Of a stretch of 35,179 nt of DNA, positions 13,961-23,319 are shown in pieces. Every line of letters begins with the position of its first letter. Position 1 is the stretch's first letter. Source of the DNA: a virus; IMG/VR virus record IMGVR_UViG_3300042879_002721, positions 1-35,179 of that record, one strand, 5' to 3'. The notes beneath the pieces are model-generated. The model was not told the DNA's origin. It did not search any database and saw nothing but the letters and a program-made list of their open reading frames with translations. The position numbers and the translations under genes are program-made.

Positions 13961-14767
13961 ATGGATTTTTCACAAATACAACACGGCAACGTACAGCTCG
14001 ACGGGTTGATGTCTAACCCAGAGTTTGCGGACCTCCTCGGCGAAGACTTTAAACAGTCACACGTCAAATGGAACGCTGAAGACGACGCTAAACTGATCGT
14101 CAAATTTATTAGCATGCCGAAAATCCTCTCCTTCGTCAGCAAGCAAACCGGCAAACCTAAGCTCATCCAGAGCGACTACGTATCAATAAGGCTCGATGAG
14201 TACAGCGAGCACGTTGTAGAGGTGGGCTTTGTTCGTGACGCCTACGGGAAGATTGAAGAAGTGGCAGGAATTCAAATCCCCTCACCTAAGCGTGAGGAGT
14301 ACTTAGCTCGATTCCCTAAAGCCTGGGAAGCGTACCAACGACAGTTCGAAAGAGCTGAAGGAACGCCGCTAAGCCAGCTTAAAGGCATTACGCTGAATGA
14401 GATTGCTCAGCTATCGGTGTACAAGATTCGTACCATTGAGGCGCTCGCAGACTCAACAGACCGGCTCTACATCCCTTCGGGCTCTCAGCCAGCTCATTTG
14501 GACCTAAGAGACGGCGGCGGAAGTTACGTAGAGCTAAGAGAGGCAGCTAGACGCTACATCAAGGAGAATGGAGAGTTCGAGGCGGTCGTACAAGCTAAAG
14601 CAGAAGCGCAAGCAGAAGCGGCAGCTTTACGCGAAGTGGTCGCAAGGCTACAGGCCGAACTGTCAGCTACTGGACCAACGGCAAGCGAGCAGATCGCAAT
14701 CCATAACGACCAGCTAGCAAGAGACGCCAAGTTAGAAGCACGAGTAAAAGCAGAGAAACGTTCGTAA
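13961..14767 (+). CDS. Conserved phage structural-region protein (GTPLSQL type)
   Basis: A 268-residue protein. The first 110 residues are beta-rich; a RFPKAWEAYQRQFERAEGTP segment leads into LSQLKGITLNEIAQLSVYKI and RTIEALAD, a motif cluster I recognise in a conserved group of phage proteins of unknown function near capsid genes. Residues about 190-265 form an Ala/Glu-rich coiled coil with AEAQAEAAALREVVARLQAE. It could be an assembly chaperone or minor head protein. The ribosome site at ATG 13961 is weak. It lies just after the capsid terminator. Confidence 0.6.
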   Translation: MDFSQIQHGNVQLDGLMSNPEFADLLGEDFKQSHVKWNAEDDAKLIVKFISMPKILSFVSKQTGKPKLIQSDYVSIRLDEYSEHVVEVGFVRDAYGKIEEVAGIQIPSPKREEYLARFPKAWEAYQRQFERAEGTPLSQLKGITLNEIAQLSVYKIRTIEALADSTDRLYIPSGSQPAHLDLRDGGGSYVELREAARRYIKENGEFEAVVQAKAEAQAEAAALREVVARLQAELSATGPTASEQIAIHNDQLARDAKLEARVKAEKRS

Positions 14768-14782
14768 CCCCTTAGAGGCAAG

Positions 14783-15664
14783 TTGGCTTTAACGCTATTG
14801 CAGATAGTACAAGATGCGGCGGTGCTATGTGGGCTTGACAAACCCTCTAGTGTCGTCGGGTCTACGCATCCTACAGCCGTTAAGGCCCTTGCTATGCTAC
14901 ATGTTGAAGGGGCAGCTCTACGGCGTGATTACAGCTGGGATGTACTAAAAAGGCTTCACACAATCACTTTAGTTGATGGCCAACAAACCTACGCGCTACC
15001 AGCAGATTTTGAGCGGCATGTATTCGGCACGCAGTGGGATAGCGGGATGTCACTACCGGCAAGCACGGCAACATCACAAGATTGGCAGTATGTTCAAAAC
15101 GCCAACTTCGTTTACACATCCTCCAAAATAGCCCGTTTCTGGGGATGGCTTAACAATCAGATTTATTTATATTCAACCCCCGATTCTACCGATGTTGGCA
15201 ATACTATCACTTTTGAGTATCAATCTGCTACTTGGATCCGTTATCAAACATGGGCGCCAATAACCGCCTACTCATCGGGCAAAAAAGTCTGGTACAACGG
15301 TAATCGATATGCGTGGGTATCGGGCACTACAAGTGGCAGCACCCCACCAACTCACACATCGGAGAGTGTTACAGATGGTGGTATAAGTTGGCAGTACCTT
15401 AATATATCAAACGGGCTACAGGAGCGATTCGAATTTGATACAGACGTTCCGCTACTTGATGGTGTGGTACTTCAACTATGCCTACAAGCTGCCTTTTATG
15501 AGGATCTCGGGCAGTCAGAACAGGCCGGGAATCAACGGGCACGAGCGCAACAATTAGCGGCGCAATGCTGCACTAACCTCAAAGGCATAAGCACCATAGC
15601 ATTGACCGATATGGGCGTCTCTGAAGGAGCTTTTATGTCTAATAACTCGGTGAGGCTGATATGA
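14783..15664 (+). CDS. Head-tail adaptor-like protein with carbohydrate-binding-type insertion
   Basis: A 293-residue protein, start TTG 14783 with AGAGG upstream. The beginning (LLQIVQDAAVLCGLDKPSSV, then ALRRDYSWDVLKR and YALPADFERHV) is typical of podoviral adaptor/neck proteins (P22 gp4 and T7 gp11 role) that extend the portal. Residues about 157-206 look like an inserted small beta module of the chitin-binding CBM5/12 type: W-x-x-x-x-x-Y, GKKVWYNGNRYAWVS, GTTSGSTPPT, DGGISWQYL. The C-terminal helices (QLCLQAAFYEDLGQSEQAGN) resume the adaptor. The insertion would sit on the outer rim of the neck. It overlaps the next gene by ATGA. Confidence 0.65.
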   Translation: MALTLLQIVQDAAVLCGLDKPSSVVGSTHPTAVKALAMLHVEGAALRRDYSWDVLKRLHTITLVDGQQTYALPADFERHVFGTQWDSGMSLPASTATSQDWQYVQNANFVYTSSKIARFWGWLNNQIYLYSTPDSTDVGNTITFEYQSATWIRYQTWAPITAYSSGKKVWYNGNRYAWVSGTTSGSTPPTHTSESVTDGGISWQYLNISNGLQERFEFDTDVPLLDGVVLQLCLQAAFYEDLGQSEQAGNQRARAQQLAAQCCTNLKGISTIALTDMGVSEGAFMSNNSVRLI

Positions 15665-16722
15665 GCGCACCAATACCACCAATGAACCCAAGTTGGGCGA
15701 TGGGCTGGGAGCGTGCTAATGGACGCCCTCCTACACAAAAGGATTGGGAGGCTCAAATCAACCGGCAGAGAAACGGGGGAATTGAGGAGCCTACTACGGC
15801 CAGCCAGGCGGCCCAGTTCGCGGGGCCAGTTGGCACCGCCTTAGGGACAATCGCGGCGAGTAAAATCCCGGGATTGCTTGCTTCGGGTACGACCGCAGCA
15901 GGAACAGGCGCAGGAATAGCAGGGACTGCGGGAGCTGGAGCAGCGGGCACAACAGGAGCTTCTTTAGCAGCTCCACAAGTACTAGGTGCTAAGTTTGTGA
16001 GTGGTAGCGGAACGGGACTATACGGAACAATGAGCGCAGCCGCACCGGTTGCCCTCCCAGTAGCGGCCGCATTAGTCGCCGCATATAACACTAATAAAGC
16101 TTATGAAGCTTCAAAGGGGAAATCCGTCGGTGAAATGCTTAGCGATGAAGTTAAAAAGCCACGAACATGGATATCTCCAGTTAGCTTATTAGGCGGTATT
16201 TACGGCTCTGTATTCGGAGGCAGACGAACGCGAGAAGAGGAACAGAAATGGAGAGCTTTAGGAGAAGAAGGCTACTCTTTACCCGAATGGGTTTCCAGTA
16301 ATCAAAATATAGGCGAGGAAGGGGCATGGTCTCGCGCAGATCTTGCCCCCGACTTTATCGGCAAGGCTCCAACGGCAGGCGAGGCACTAGGAATAGGCGC
16401 GACCCCAGAAGGGACATGGGTTAATAACAAATTCGCAACATCTCGAGATGAGGCAGATCTACGACCAGAAGACATTTGGGGCTATGCCTCTATGGTAGAA
16501 AGGTTCGGACCTGAATACATGAAGACCAGCGAAGAGAATCGAAGAGCCATAGCTCAGAAGGTACTCGATTTAGGTCTCGCAAACGAGCACCACGGGACTA
16601 TTGATATCGGCGAAAGCGAAGAACTCGACAATGCGTGGAAAGACATGCTAACCGCTCCAAAGAGCGCTAACCAACAGATCGCCGAAACCGTGCAGGATAC
16701 GGTTAGGAGATACAACAAATGA
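15661..16722 (+). CDS. Probable ejection/internal virion protein, Gly/Ala-rich
   Basis: A 353-residue protein. Residues about 50-145 are Ala/Gly/Thr-rich and hydrophobic (GTALGTIAASKIPGLLASGT, VALPVAAALVAAY), a membrane-active character shared by P22-type ejection proteins. The rest is soluble and helical (RTREEEQKWRALGEEGYSL). Position between adaptor and hub, with coupled ATGA starts on both sides, makes a DNA-ejection role plausible. No sequence motif proves it. Confidence 0.55.
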   Translation: MSAPIPPMNPSWAMGWERANGRPPTQKDWEAQINRQRNGGIEEPTTASQAAQFAGPVGTALGTIAASKIPGLLASGTTAAGTGAGIAGTAGAGAAGTTGASLAAPQVLGAKFVSGSGTGLYGTMSAAAPVALPVAAALVAAYNTNKAYEASKGKSVGEMLSDEVKKPRTWISPVSLLGGIYGSVFGGRRTREEEQKWRALGEEGYSLPEWVSSNQNIGEEGAWSRADLAPDFIGKAPTAGEALGIGATPEGTWVNNKFATSRDEADLRPEDIWGYASMVERFGPEYMKTSEENRRAIAQKVLDLGLANEHHGTIDIGESEELDNAWKDMLTAPKSANQQIAETVQDTVRRYNK

Positions 16723-18176
16723 GCGCCAATAGCGTAACAATACCAACGAGCTTAGGTGGCTGGAATACAGATAGCGCTCCCGATACATTCCCTGCTGAAG
16801 ACGCAACTGTATTCAAAAACCTCATCCTCGAACGTAGCAAGATAAAGGTTCGGCCAGGTTACTCCGATTATGCGACATTCTCTGGCACATCAGGCGGCAA
16901 CTGCAAGGCTATCCAACTATCAACAGAGAGCATAACTGATATCCTCGTAGGCACTCGCTATGGGCTTTGGAGTGAAGCGGGCGGTTCTGTATACAGCGAT
17001 GGGACAAATACTAAGCAATGGCAGTTTTGCACATTCAACAAAAGAGCTTTTGCCGTTGGTTTCACTAACCTAAGCCCGGCGATCACTCGTAGTTGGGACG
17101 GCACTACACTAACCTCAAGTCCCTACACCGGGGCGGGTAGCATCTCGTACTTTTGCCCTCACCGAAACCGCATGTATGTACTCGGCACTGATAGCGGCAC
17201 AGTTAACCTATTCTACAGCGGAGTTAATGCCGTATCGGGTGCGGTTACGCTCTTTGATGCCAACTCAATGTTACGAAAGGCCGGGTATCTGGTTGGAATA
17301 GGCTCTCTAAGCAGAGAGACGGGGGCAGGAGATAAAAGCCAACTCGCCTTATTCTCAAGTACTGGCGAGATCTTAATTTACGATGGAGACTACCCGGGCG
17401 CTACTGACTGGGTACTAGTTCGCCGTCTCAACACTCCTCCACCAATAACCGATAACAGATCCTTTGATGTTTTGTGTCAAGTCTCAGATGATTTATGGAT
17501 CTTAACAGTAGCGGGAGTATTTAGCTTGCAAGCCCTCTTAAGCGGTAGCCGTGATTCTATCGCGGTAAAAGCTACTCAATGGATGATAGACAATTGGGAT
17601 TTAGCGACATATGGGAGTAACGACTTCCCAAACTACAGTATGTGCTACTACGGGCGAAAGAACTCGGTAATCATCAATATGGTGACGGACAATACCGGAA
17701 CCCACACCTACGATCAGGTTGTCGTCAACCTTGGCACGGGCTCAGTTTATCGGTGGTCGGATATTCCAGTTCAGTGGTTTTTTGATTGCGGCTACACGCT
17801 TAAAGGCATCGGCAAGCGGAACAACAACAACATTTACACGATGTGGATAGGCACGACCGATGACGGTGCGGCTATAGCATGGGAATACGGCAGCCCGTGG
17901 ACGCAACTCGGCACGCCAAACAGCAAAAAAGTGTCGTCCATTAAGCCCGTAATCAAATCAGCGGCAGCAGACAGCCTAACAACTAAACTAGACGCCGATC
18001 TAGTTGAGAGTAATAACGGGTACACATCAACGCTAGTGGCTAACACGTATCAACAGGGCTGGATTCCGGTAATCGGCAGTGGCAAGCGGTTCAGGGTCCG
18101 CTTGTCGGGCAGCACATCAGTCGCCACAGAGTTAGGCAGCATCGAAGCTTTAGTATCCCAAGGGAGTAGTAAATAA
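16719..18176 (+). CDS. Tail hub / DNA stabilisation protein (gp10-like)
   Basis: A 485-residue beta-rich protein. It opens with SLGGWNTDSAPDTFPAEDAT and VRPGY, a signature of a podoviral family whose N-terminus binds the neck and whose body is a beta-propeller-like tail hub (P22 gp10 role: closes the portal channel and carries the tail needle). Repeated strand patterns with Trp/Gly turns run to about 400 (RNRMYVLGTDSGTVNLFYSG, DDLWILTVAGVFSLQ). It lies downstream of the adaptor. The gp10 assignment is from fold pattern and position. Confidence 0.6.
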   Translation: MSANSVTIPTSLGGWNTDSAPDTFPAEDATVFKNLILERSKIKVRPGYSDYATFSGTSGGNCKAIQLSTESITDILVGTRYGLWSEAGGSVYSDGTNTKQWQFCTFNKRAFAVGFTNLSPAITRSWDGTTLTSSPYTGAGSISYFCPHRNRMYVLGTDSGTVNLFYSGVNAVSGAVTLFDANSMLRKAGYLVGIGSLSRETGAGDKSQLALFSSTGEILIYDGDYPGATDWVLVRRLNTPPPITDNRSFDVLCQVSDDLWILTVAGVFSLQALLSGSRDSIAVKATQWMIDNWDLATYGSNDFPNYSMCYYGRKNSVIINMVTDNTGTHTYDQVVVNLGTGSVYRWSDIPVQWFFDCGYTLKGIGKRNNNNIYTMWIGTTDDGAAIAWEYGSPWTQLGTPNSKKVSSIKPVIKSAAADSLTTKLDADLVESNNGYTSTLVANTYQQGWIPVIGSGKRFRVRLSGSTSVATELGSIEALVSQGSSK

Positions 18177-19633
18177 TGGCATTAACAGCAGCCCAGAAAA
18201 AGAAGTTCTTCAGAATACGCAAGGAGCAGGGACCCGAGGCGGCTGAAGTTTTCCGCACTCAAGTTACGGGCGGCGCAGAAGTTACACCGGGAGCACCAGC
18301 GGGAGCACCTCCTTCGATAGACCTCAGCAACCCTCAGAGCGTCATCAATGCTCAAGGGCAGATGAACGACCGTACAGTAACGCAATCAACCCCGAACGTT
18401 ACTAACGACTTCGGATCTCGCACGATAACAACCGATCCCGTTACTGGGCAGAAGACTGTTGCCGAGGGGCTAACCGGCGCAAACAAAGCGCTAATGGAGC
18501 AAGGTCAAGCCAATCAGGGCATGATCAACTCTGAGTTTGCCAGACAAATGGGATTTGCAAGCGAGCAAGGCAGGTTCGACCCAAGCAAAGGCCAGACTGC
18601 GCAAAATGCTTTCGACCCTTCCAGTATGGGCAAGCTTCCCGAGTACCAAGACCCACGAGCAGGGTTGAGCCAACTTCCAAGCTGGGAGGACCCACGAAAG
18701 ACGCAAATACAGGCTCCCGGAAGCTTTCGGGACATGCAACAGCAGACATACCAGAACGCCTTGCAGGACTACACCTCATCGGTCAGGGAAGACCAGAGCT
18801 TCCGGCGTGACGCCTTAGAGCAACAAATGGCGAACGAAGGCATACCGCGCGATAGCGTCAAGTATCAAAGAGCCATGGCGCAGTTTGAGAAGACAGCTAA
18901 TGAGGGCATCAATCAAGCTACGAGGGCAGCTTATCGCGATTCCATGGACGTTGGGAGCCAAGCGTTCCAAAACCAACTCGCAGGACAAGGGCAAGAGTTT
19001 AACCAGAACTATTCAACAGGCGATCAGCGGTTTAACCAGAGCTACAACGCACGAGGTCAAGCCTTTGGGGAAAACCGAGCAACGGGGCAGGATCAGTTTG
19101 ATAGGGCTTATAACGCACGCGCGCAGAACGCGGGGTTTCAGGCTCAAGCATTCGGGCAGCAAGGCCAGCTTAACGACAGAGCGGAGCGGATGAATCAGAG
19201 CGAATACATGATGCCGCACCAGATCGCAGGGCAATACATGGGCACACAAGGGCGATTTGAAAACCCAAACATGGGACCAACGCAGAGTATTAACACACCA
19301 CAAATTGACGCGCTAGGCTATAGCACTAACTACCTCAACAGAAGCCAGCAAGGCGATCAGTTTGGCGCAACGATGGACTTTAATCGCTGGAAGGCTCAAG
19401 GGGACTGGAACACTTCTAGATCCAACGCGGCATCTTCGGGGAATCCTCTCGCTAATCAAAAAGAGATGGCGCGATACCAGGACGAGTTGGCACGAAATCG
19501 ATGGTGGGAACAGCAAGGAGCTACAGCAAACCAAGGACCACAACAACCCGGATGGGGTGAGGTGGCCGGTAACGCAGTAGGTGCGGCAGTGAGCGGATTT
19601 GGTCAGGGCTTAGTTAATAACAGAAGAAGCTAA
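18176..19633 (+). CDS. Gln/Asn-rich virion protein with 11-residue repeats
   Basis: A 485-residue hydrophilic protein. A helical N-terminus (AAQKKKFFRIRKEQGPEAAE) is followed by disordered Gln/Gly-rich sequence. Around 265-330 lie repeats of about 11 residues, such as GQEFNQNYSTG, DQRFNQSYNARG and QDQFDRAYNARA, which suggest a long helical rod. The C-terminus has AGNAVGAAVSGFGQGLVN, a possible membrane-active segment. Proteins of this kind occur in the ejection-protein cluster of podoviruses. TAATG coupling upstream. Not assigned to a family. Confidence 0.6.
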   Translation: MALTAAQKKKFFRIRKEQGPEAAEVFRTQVTGGAEVTPGAPAGAPPSIDLSNPQSVINAQGQMNDRTVTQSTPNVTNDFGSRTITTDPVTGQKTVAEGLTGANKALMEQGQANQGMINSEFARQMGFASEQGRFDPSKGQTAQNAFDPSSMGKLPEYQDPRAGLSQLPSWEDPRKTQIQAPGSFRDMQQQTYQNALQDYTSSVREDQSFRRDALEQQMANEGIPRDSVKYQRAMAQFEKTANEGINQATRAAYRDSMDVGSQAFQNQLAGQGQEFNQNYSTGDQRFNQSYNARGQAFGENRATGQDQFDRAYNARAQNAGFQAQAFGQQGQLNDRAERMNQSEYMMPHQIAGQYMGTQGRFENPNMGPTQSINTPQIDALGYSTNYLNRSQQGDQFGATMDFNRWKAQGDWNTSRSNAASSGNPLANQKEMARYQDELARNRWWEQQGATANQGPQQPGWGEVAGNAVGAAVSGFGQGLVNNRRS

Positions 19634-19634
19634 T

Positions 19635-20051
19635 ATGTGGTGGAACCAAAACAGAATGGGCGGTTACGGCTACGGCGGAATGCAACAACCACAGTTTCAA
19701 GGCGGACGGGGCAATACTCAACAGTCGCAATGGGGTGGCGGCTATCAGCCACAACAGAACTTTGGCGGGTTCGGCGGCTCTCCTTTCGGTAACGGTCAGC
19801 AATGGCAAGGCGGCGGGCAAAACTGGGGTGGTGGCTACGGCTACAACCAACCACAGCAACAACCATACTTCGGCGGAATGATGGGCTATCAGCCAGAGCA
19901 ACGGCAGAGCTACGGGCAGTTTAATCAACCGCAACAAGGCCAGTACAACCAAGGCGGCGACATGGGGTTTAAGCAACCGAGCATAAACCAAGGCGGTCGT
20001 CAAGCCTACGGCGATTCGATGGGCAAATTCAGCGGCGGAGGCTGGAAATGA
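19635..20051 (+). CDS. Prion-like Gly/Gln/aromatic low-complexity protein
   Basis: A 138-residue protein composed of 39 Gly, 31 Gln, 10 Asn and 24 aromatic residues (10 Tyr, 8 Phe, 6 Trp), with no Leu, Val, Cys or His. Runs such as GGGQNWGGGYGYNQPQQQP repeat with variation. This composition resembles eukaryotic prion-like/FUS-type domains that self-associate. It is a real gene: it starts 1 bp after the previous stop, overlaps the next by ATGA, and supplies a GGAGG ribosome site for it. It lies in the middle of the ejection-protein cluster, so it may be packaged in the virion or shape the assembly of neighbours. The function is unknown. Confidence 0.75.
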   Translation: MWWNQNRMGGYGYGGMQQPQFQGGRGNTQQSQWGGGYQPQQNFGGFGGSPFGNGQQWQGGGQNWGGGYGYNQPQQQPYFGGMMGYQPEQRQSYGQFNQPQQGQYNQGGDMGFKQPSINQGGRQAYGDSMGKFSGGGWK

Positions 20052-21217
20052 GCTACTACGATCCCCTCTTACAAGAGCTTGAACAGCTAGACCAGCCGAA
20101 CTACTTGACGCAGTCCGGCCAAGCGATGTCCATGCGCGGTGCTCCTATTCAAGTTGGCGGCGGCTTTTGGTCGAACCTAGCAGCGCAACTTGTACCGGGA
20201 CTACTCGGCGCGGGAATGTCGTATTTGGGGCAGCAGCAGAATCGAGGCGCAGAAGCGGATCTATTGGAAGCGGCAAAGCTCCAAGACCCTGTAGCAATAG
20301 CGGCAAAGCTCGAAGCGGGCGGGTATAAAGGAGTCGCGGCAAAGGTATTGTTTGCGGCTCAGGCGCAGAAGGCAGAAGAGGCGGCGAAATTAAAGCTCAT
20401 TCAGGACGAGTGGGAAAATACAACCAAAAAGACTTGGGATCTGCAAAAGACCGACAGAGATCGAGATTACACGCTAAAAGAGAAGCAGATCAACGCGACG
20501 ATAGGAGCGAATGACGCAACCAGATACGCAGCGGACCAGTCGAAAGCGGCTCAACTAGCAGCGGCAAAACTCAATGCGGCCATGGCAACAGAGGAAAAGC
20601 TAAACAATACGTTTGATACATCAAAGGCCATTACCACATACGAGGACATGGCAAGCGGCGCACGCTCTTTGATAGATTTTGCTAACAAGAAAGAAGTTAC
20701 CGGAACCGACATGATCGCGGCTGGAAAGGTCATGTCTGTCATTATCAGAAATGAAGCCGTGAATGAGGGGGACACGAAGGCAATAAACGAAGCAGGAGGA
20801 TTAGATCAGTACGTCAAAAATAAAACCGCCTATTACATGAACAAAGGCGCGCAAGACCCAAGCGTTTTGCAGCCATACCTAGGCACGGCAAACAGTATGC
20901 TCGAAGGCAAGAGATCTCAAGCCGAATCCGTCTATAACGCACTACAGAATAGAGCAGCCGATTACAGCAAGTTCAACGAGTACCTTTCTCCTGGTCGCGT
21001 AGGTCGCCCACTATCACCAAACCCAATAGCAGAGGCGATGGCGAAAAAGGAGCAGGAGGCGTCAAAGCTAACACAAGGGCCACAGGCGGTGCAGATGCCA
21101 AAAGCAGTAACGGCTCCAGTAATTCCCGCAGGGAAGAAGAGCGGCGACACATGGACAGAGGGTGGATACCAGTATCGGATAGTTGGAACGGACATCCAAA
21201 AGAGGGCGATTAAGTAA
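20048..21217 (+). CDS. Probable internal virion / ejection protein
   Basis: A 389-residue, mainly helical protein. Residues about 38-60 are hydrophobic with Gly-rich turns (VGGGFWSNLAAQLVPGLLGA), then a long Ala/Lys/Gln coiled coil to about 200 (AKVLFAAQAQKAEEAAKLK). The C-terminal 60 residues are Pro/Lys-rich, ending in a small GDTWTEGGYQYRIVGTDIQK strand pair. Helical protein with a membrane-active N-terminal patch, within the ejection cluster, fits a gp16/gp20-type role, but the assignment is by context. The start overlaps the upstream gene by ATGA. Confidence 0.55.
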   Translation: MSYYDPLLQELEQLDQPNYLTQSGQAMSMRGAPIQVGGGFWSNLAAQLVPGLLGAGMSYLGQQQNRGAEADLLEAAKLQDPVAIAAKLEAGGYKGVAAKVLFAAQAQKAEEAAKLKLIQDEWENTTKKTWDLQKTDRDRDYTLKEKQINATIGANDATRYAADQSKAAQLAAAKLNAAMATEEKLNNTFDTSKAITTYEDMASGARSLIDFANKKEVTGTDMIAAGKVMSVIIRNEAVNEGDTKAINEAGGLDQYVKNKTAYYMNKGAQDPSVLQPYLGTANSMLEGKRSQAESVYNALQNRAADYSKFNEYLSPGRVGRPLSPNPIAEAMAKKEQEASKLTQGPQAVQMPKAVTAPVIPAGKKSGDTWTEGGYQYRIVGTDIQKRAIK

Positions 21218-23316
21218 TGGCGGATGAGTGGGAAACAATAGGGACTTTGCCAGCGTCACAGAGTGACGGATGGGAGACCGTGGGCAGCACGTTAGCACCG
21301 GAGCGCACCTGGACCCGTGCCATTGCCGAAAACATCGCGCCTCTTATCAGCTCAAACCCCAATGCGGTGAATGCGCTCGAAGGGTCCTTGCTACAACAGC
21401 AAGGCGAAATAGAGGGCGTTAGTCGGTCGTTTATGAACGGCTACACGGCAGGGTTTGGGGATGAGGCATTAGCGGCCAAAGATCCAGCGTTCGCAAGCCA
21501 ATACCGCGCAGATTCTAAAGCATTTGCCGAACAAAACCCCGTACTCAACTTCATTGGGAACGTCGGAGGCGGCATCGTCTCTCCTCTTAATAAACTTGCG
21601 CTACTTGGTAAGCTCAAATCTGTGGCTCCAGTAGCGGCGGCACTGCCGGGATACATAAGAACGGCTCTTAACGTAGGCTCCCAAGCAGCCGTGCAAGGGT
21701 ATGGAGAAGGGGAAGGAGACTGGAGTACTCGCCTAGCATCCTCGGTAGCATCAGCCCCGATAGCGGCGGCGTTTGGTGGTGGTCTTAATGTTGTCGGCGG
21801 AGTCGGGACTAAATACCTCGGGCCAAAGGTAGACCCGATCATCAAAAAGATTGCAGAGCTAACGGGCTACGATGCGCCTTCGCGCGAGGTAATAGAAGCG
21901 GCTACTACAAGAATGAGAGACGCACAACAGGCAGAGATCCCAGGGTACGCTGTAATCGACGCACTACAGCCAGCATATGTGCCGGGCGCTCCAACATCAA
22001 AAAGCACTATCGGTGCCTATGTAAGAGGCGCCACCAAGGGCAGTATGGGTGACGGCGCAATGGCGGATGCCCATACACTTATTTATAGTCGCCTTCCCTC
22101 GCCTCTAAGGGCAACGGAGAAGGTGCTTGACGCAATATCACCGGGGCTAGACCCAGAAGATGCAAATATCCTCATAACACAGGCGTCAAAGGGGGCAATA
22201 AAAGAAGCCAAGGCTGAACGCGCTAAAATTACAGGGCCATTATACGAGGCGATAAAAGAAGAGTTTCCTACTGTCAAACCACAAGCAAGCGGAAAGCTTT
22301 TTGACTTTACGCCAGTTGAGAAAACAGACGCCGACCAGCTTATAAAGAACAAGTATATCAAGAGCGAGTTAAATCAGATTCGGGCGGCATACGCGCCAGA
22401 CGATGTTAAGCTAGGCGCACATCCTGAAGATTGGAGCACCGACACATGGATTAGCGTTCGGTCTCGATTGCAAAAGCGGATACAAAACACACTCGCCAGC
22501 ACATCGGAGACTAGGGGTAATGACGCAAGAGATTTAGGCGGCGTACTCGATCGAGTGGATACTATGCTATCCAAGATAACAGGCGGCAAAACCGACGAGG
22601 CAAAGGCGGTCTATGCAGCTATTACACAATCACAACCAGAAGTGTTTGACCCAGACGGTATCATTGCACGACTAGCCAAGACCAAGACGGCGCGGAACAC
22701 TCTAGGGGCAACCAAAGATGTTTGGGGTAATGCCGCTCGAAGCGTTAAAAATGTGGGCCGCATAGAGGATCGGCTAGGTAATCAGGTGAACCGGGCAGGA
22801 TTCCGCGCGGTCAGTGGGGAGATGTTACCAGATCGCAAATTCTCAAACGCAGCAAAAACATTACTCGAATCTGATAGGTGGACGCAGCAAGCAGAGCAAA
22901 TACTAACCGCTTCAGAGGTGGCAGATCTTACAAGAAAACTCAACTACCTTCACACCATCTCTGACAACAACAATTTTTTAACCGGGAACAGCACGACGGC
23001 AAGCGAAGTCATGAGTTCTATGCAAGACGCGCCAACCAACTTAAAGCCCGAGATTAATCCACTAAGGTGGGTAGCTAACGCAATAGCAGAATCGCGCGGA
23101 ATGTTAGCTAGGGATACGCGAAACAAGATGCTTCACACCGTCATGAAGTCAGGTGATGAAGGCATAGCTACACTAGACGACGTTGCGCGATACATGCAAG
23201 AGGCGCAGCTATTTAGAGATAAAGCGGAGCCATGGAGGCAGATAGGACTAAGCACCGGGAAAAACATAGGGCCTAATGACATCATGGCAATAATTAGAGG
23301 ACTTACAGGAGGATAG
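21217..23316 (+). CDS. Large ejection / internal virion protein
   Basis: A 699-residue protein, the largest of the ejection cluster. The N-terminus repeats a short motif (EWETIGTLP, then GWETVGSTL), which may be a docking peptide. It continues with FMNGYTAGFGDEALAAKDPA, the G-x-x-x-GFGDE-type motif common in phage internal virion proteins that enter the cell envelope. A Gly/Ala-rich hydrophobic stretch (NFIGNVGGGIVSPL, then SSVASAPIAAAFGGGLNVVG) follows, and the remainder is helical and charged. Probably released from the capsid before DNA to form a trans-envelope channel. It is not a tape-measure protein: no tail-tube genes accompany it. Confidence 0.65.
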   Translation: MADEWETIGTLPASQSDGWETVGSTLAPERTWTRAIAENIAPLISSNPNAVNALEGSLLQQQGEIEGVSRSFMNGYTAGFGDEALAAKDPAFASQYRADSKAFAEQNPVLNFIGNVGGGIVSPLNKLALLGKLKSVAPVAAALPGYIRTALNVGSQAAVQGYGEGEGDWSTRLASSVASAPIAAAFGGGLNVVGGVGTKYLGPKVDPIIKKIAELTGYDAPSREVIEAATTRMRDAQQAEIPGYAVIDALQPAYVPGAPTSKSTIGAYVRGATKGSMGDGAMADAHTLIYSRLPSPLRATEKVLDAISPGLDPEDANILITQASKGAIKEAKAERAKITGPLYEAIKEEFPTVKPQASGKLFDFTPVEKTDADQLIKNKYIKSELNQIRAAYAPDDVKLGAHPEDWSTDTWISVRSRLQKRIQNTLASTSETRGNDARDLGGVLDRVDTMLSKITGGKTDEAKAVYAAITQSQPEVFDPDGIIARLAKTKTARNTLGATKDVWGNAARSVKNVGRIEDRLGNQVNRAGFRAVSGEMLPDRKFSNAAKTLLESDRWTQQAEQILTASEVADLTRKLNYLHTISDNNNFLTGNSTTASEVMSSMQDAPTNLKPEINPLRWVANAIAESRGMLARDTRNKMLHTVMKSGDEGIATLDDVARYMQEAQLFRDKAEPWRQIGLSTGKNIGPNDIMAIIRGLTGG

Positions 23317-23319
23317 TAA

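Noticed and set aside
19614-20003. Leu/Val/Ala-rich leftward frame antisense to the prion-like gene
   Set aside because: Gly/Gln codons read backwards give Leu/Pro/Ala-rich hydrophobic sequence. It has no ribosome site and opposes a tightly coupled operon.
21217-23316. Tape-measure protein of a long-tailed phage
   Set aside because: No tail tube, tail-assembly frameshift pair or distal-tail genes accompany it, and the GFGDE-type motif fits ejection proteins better.
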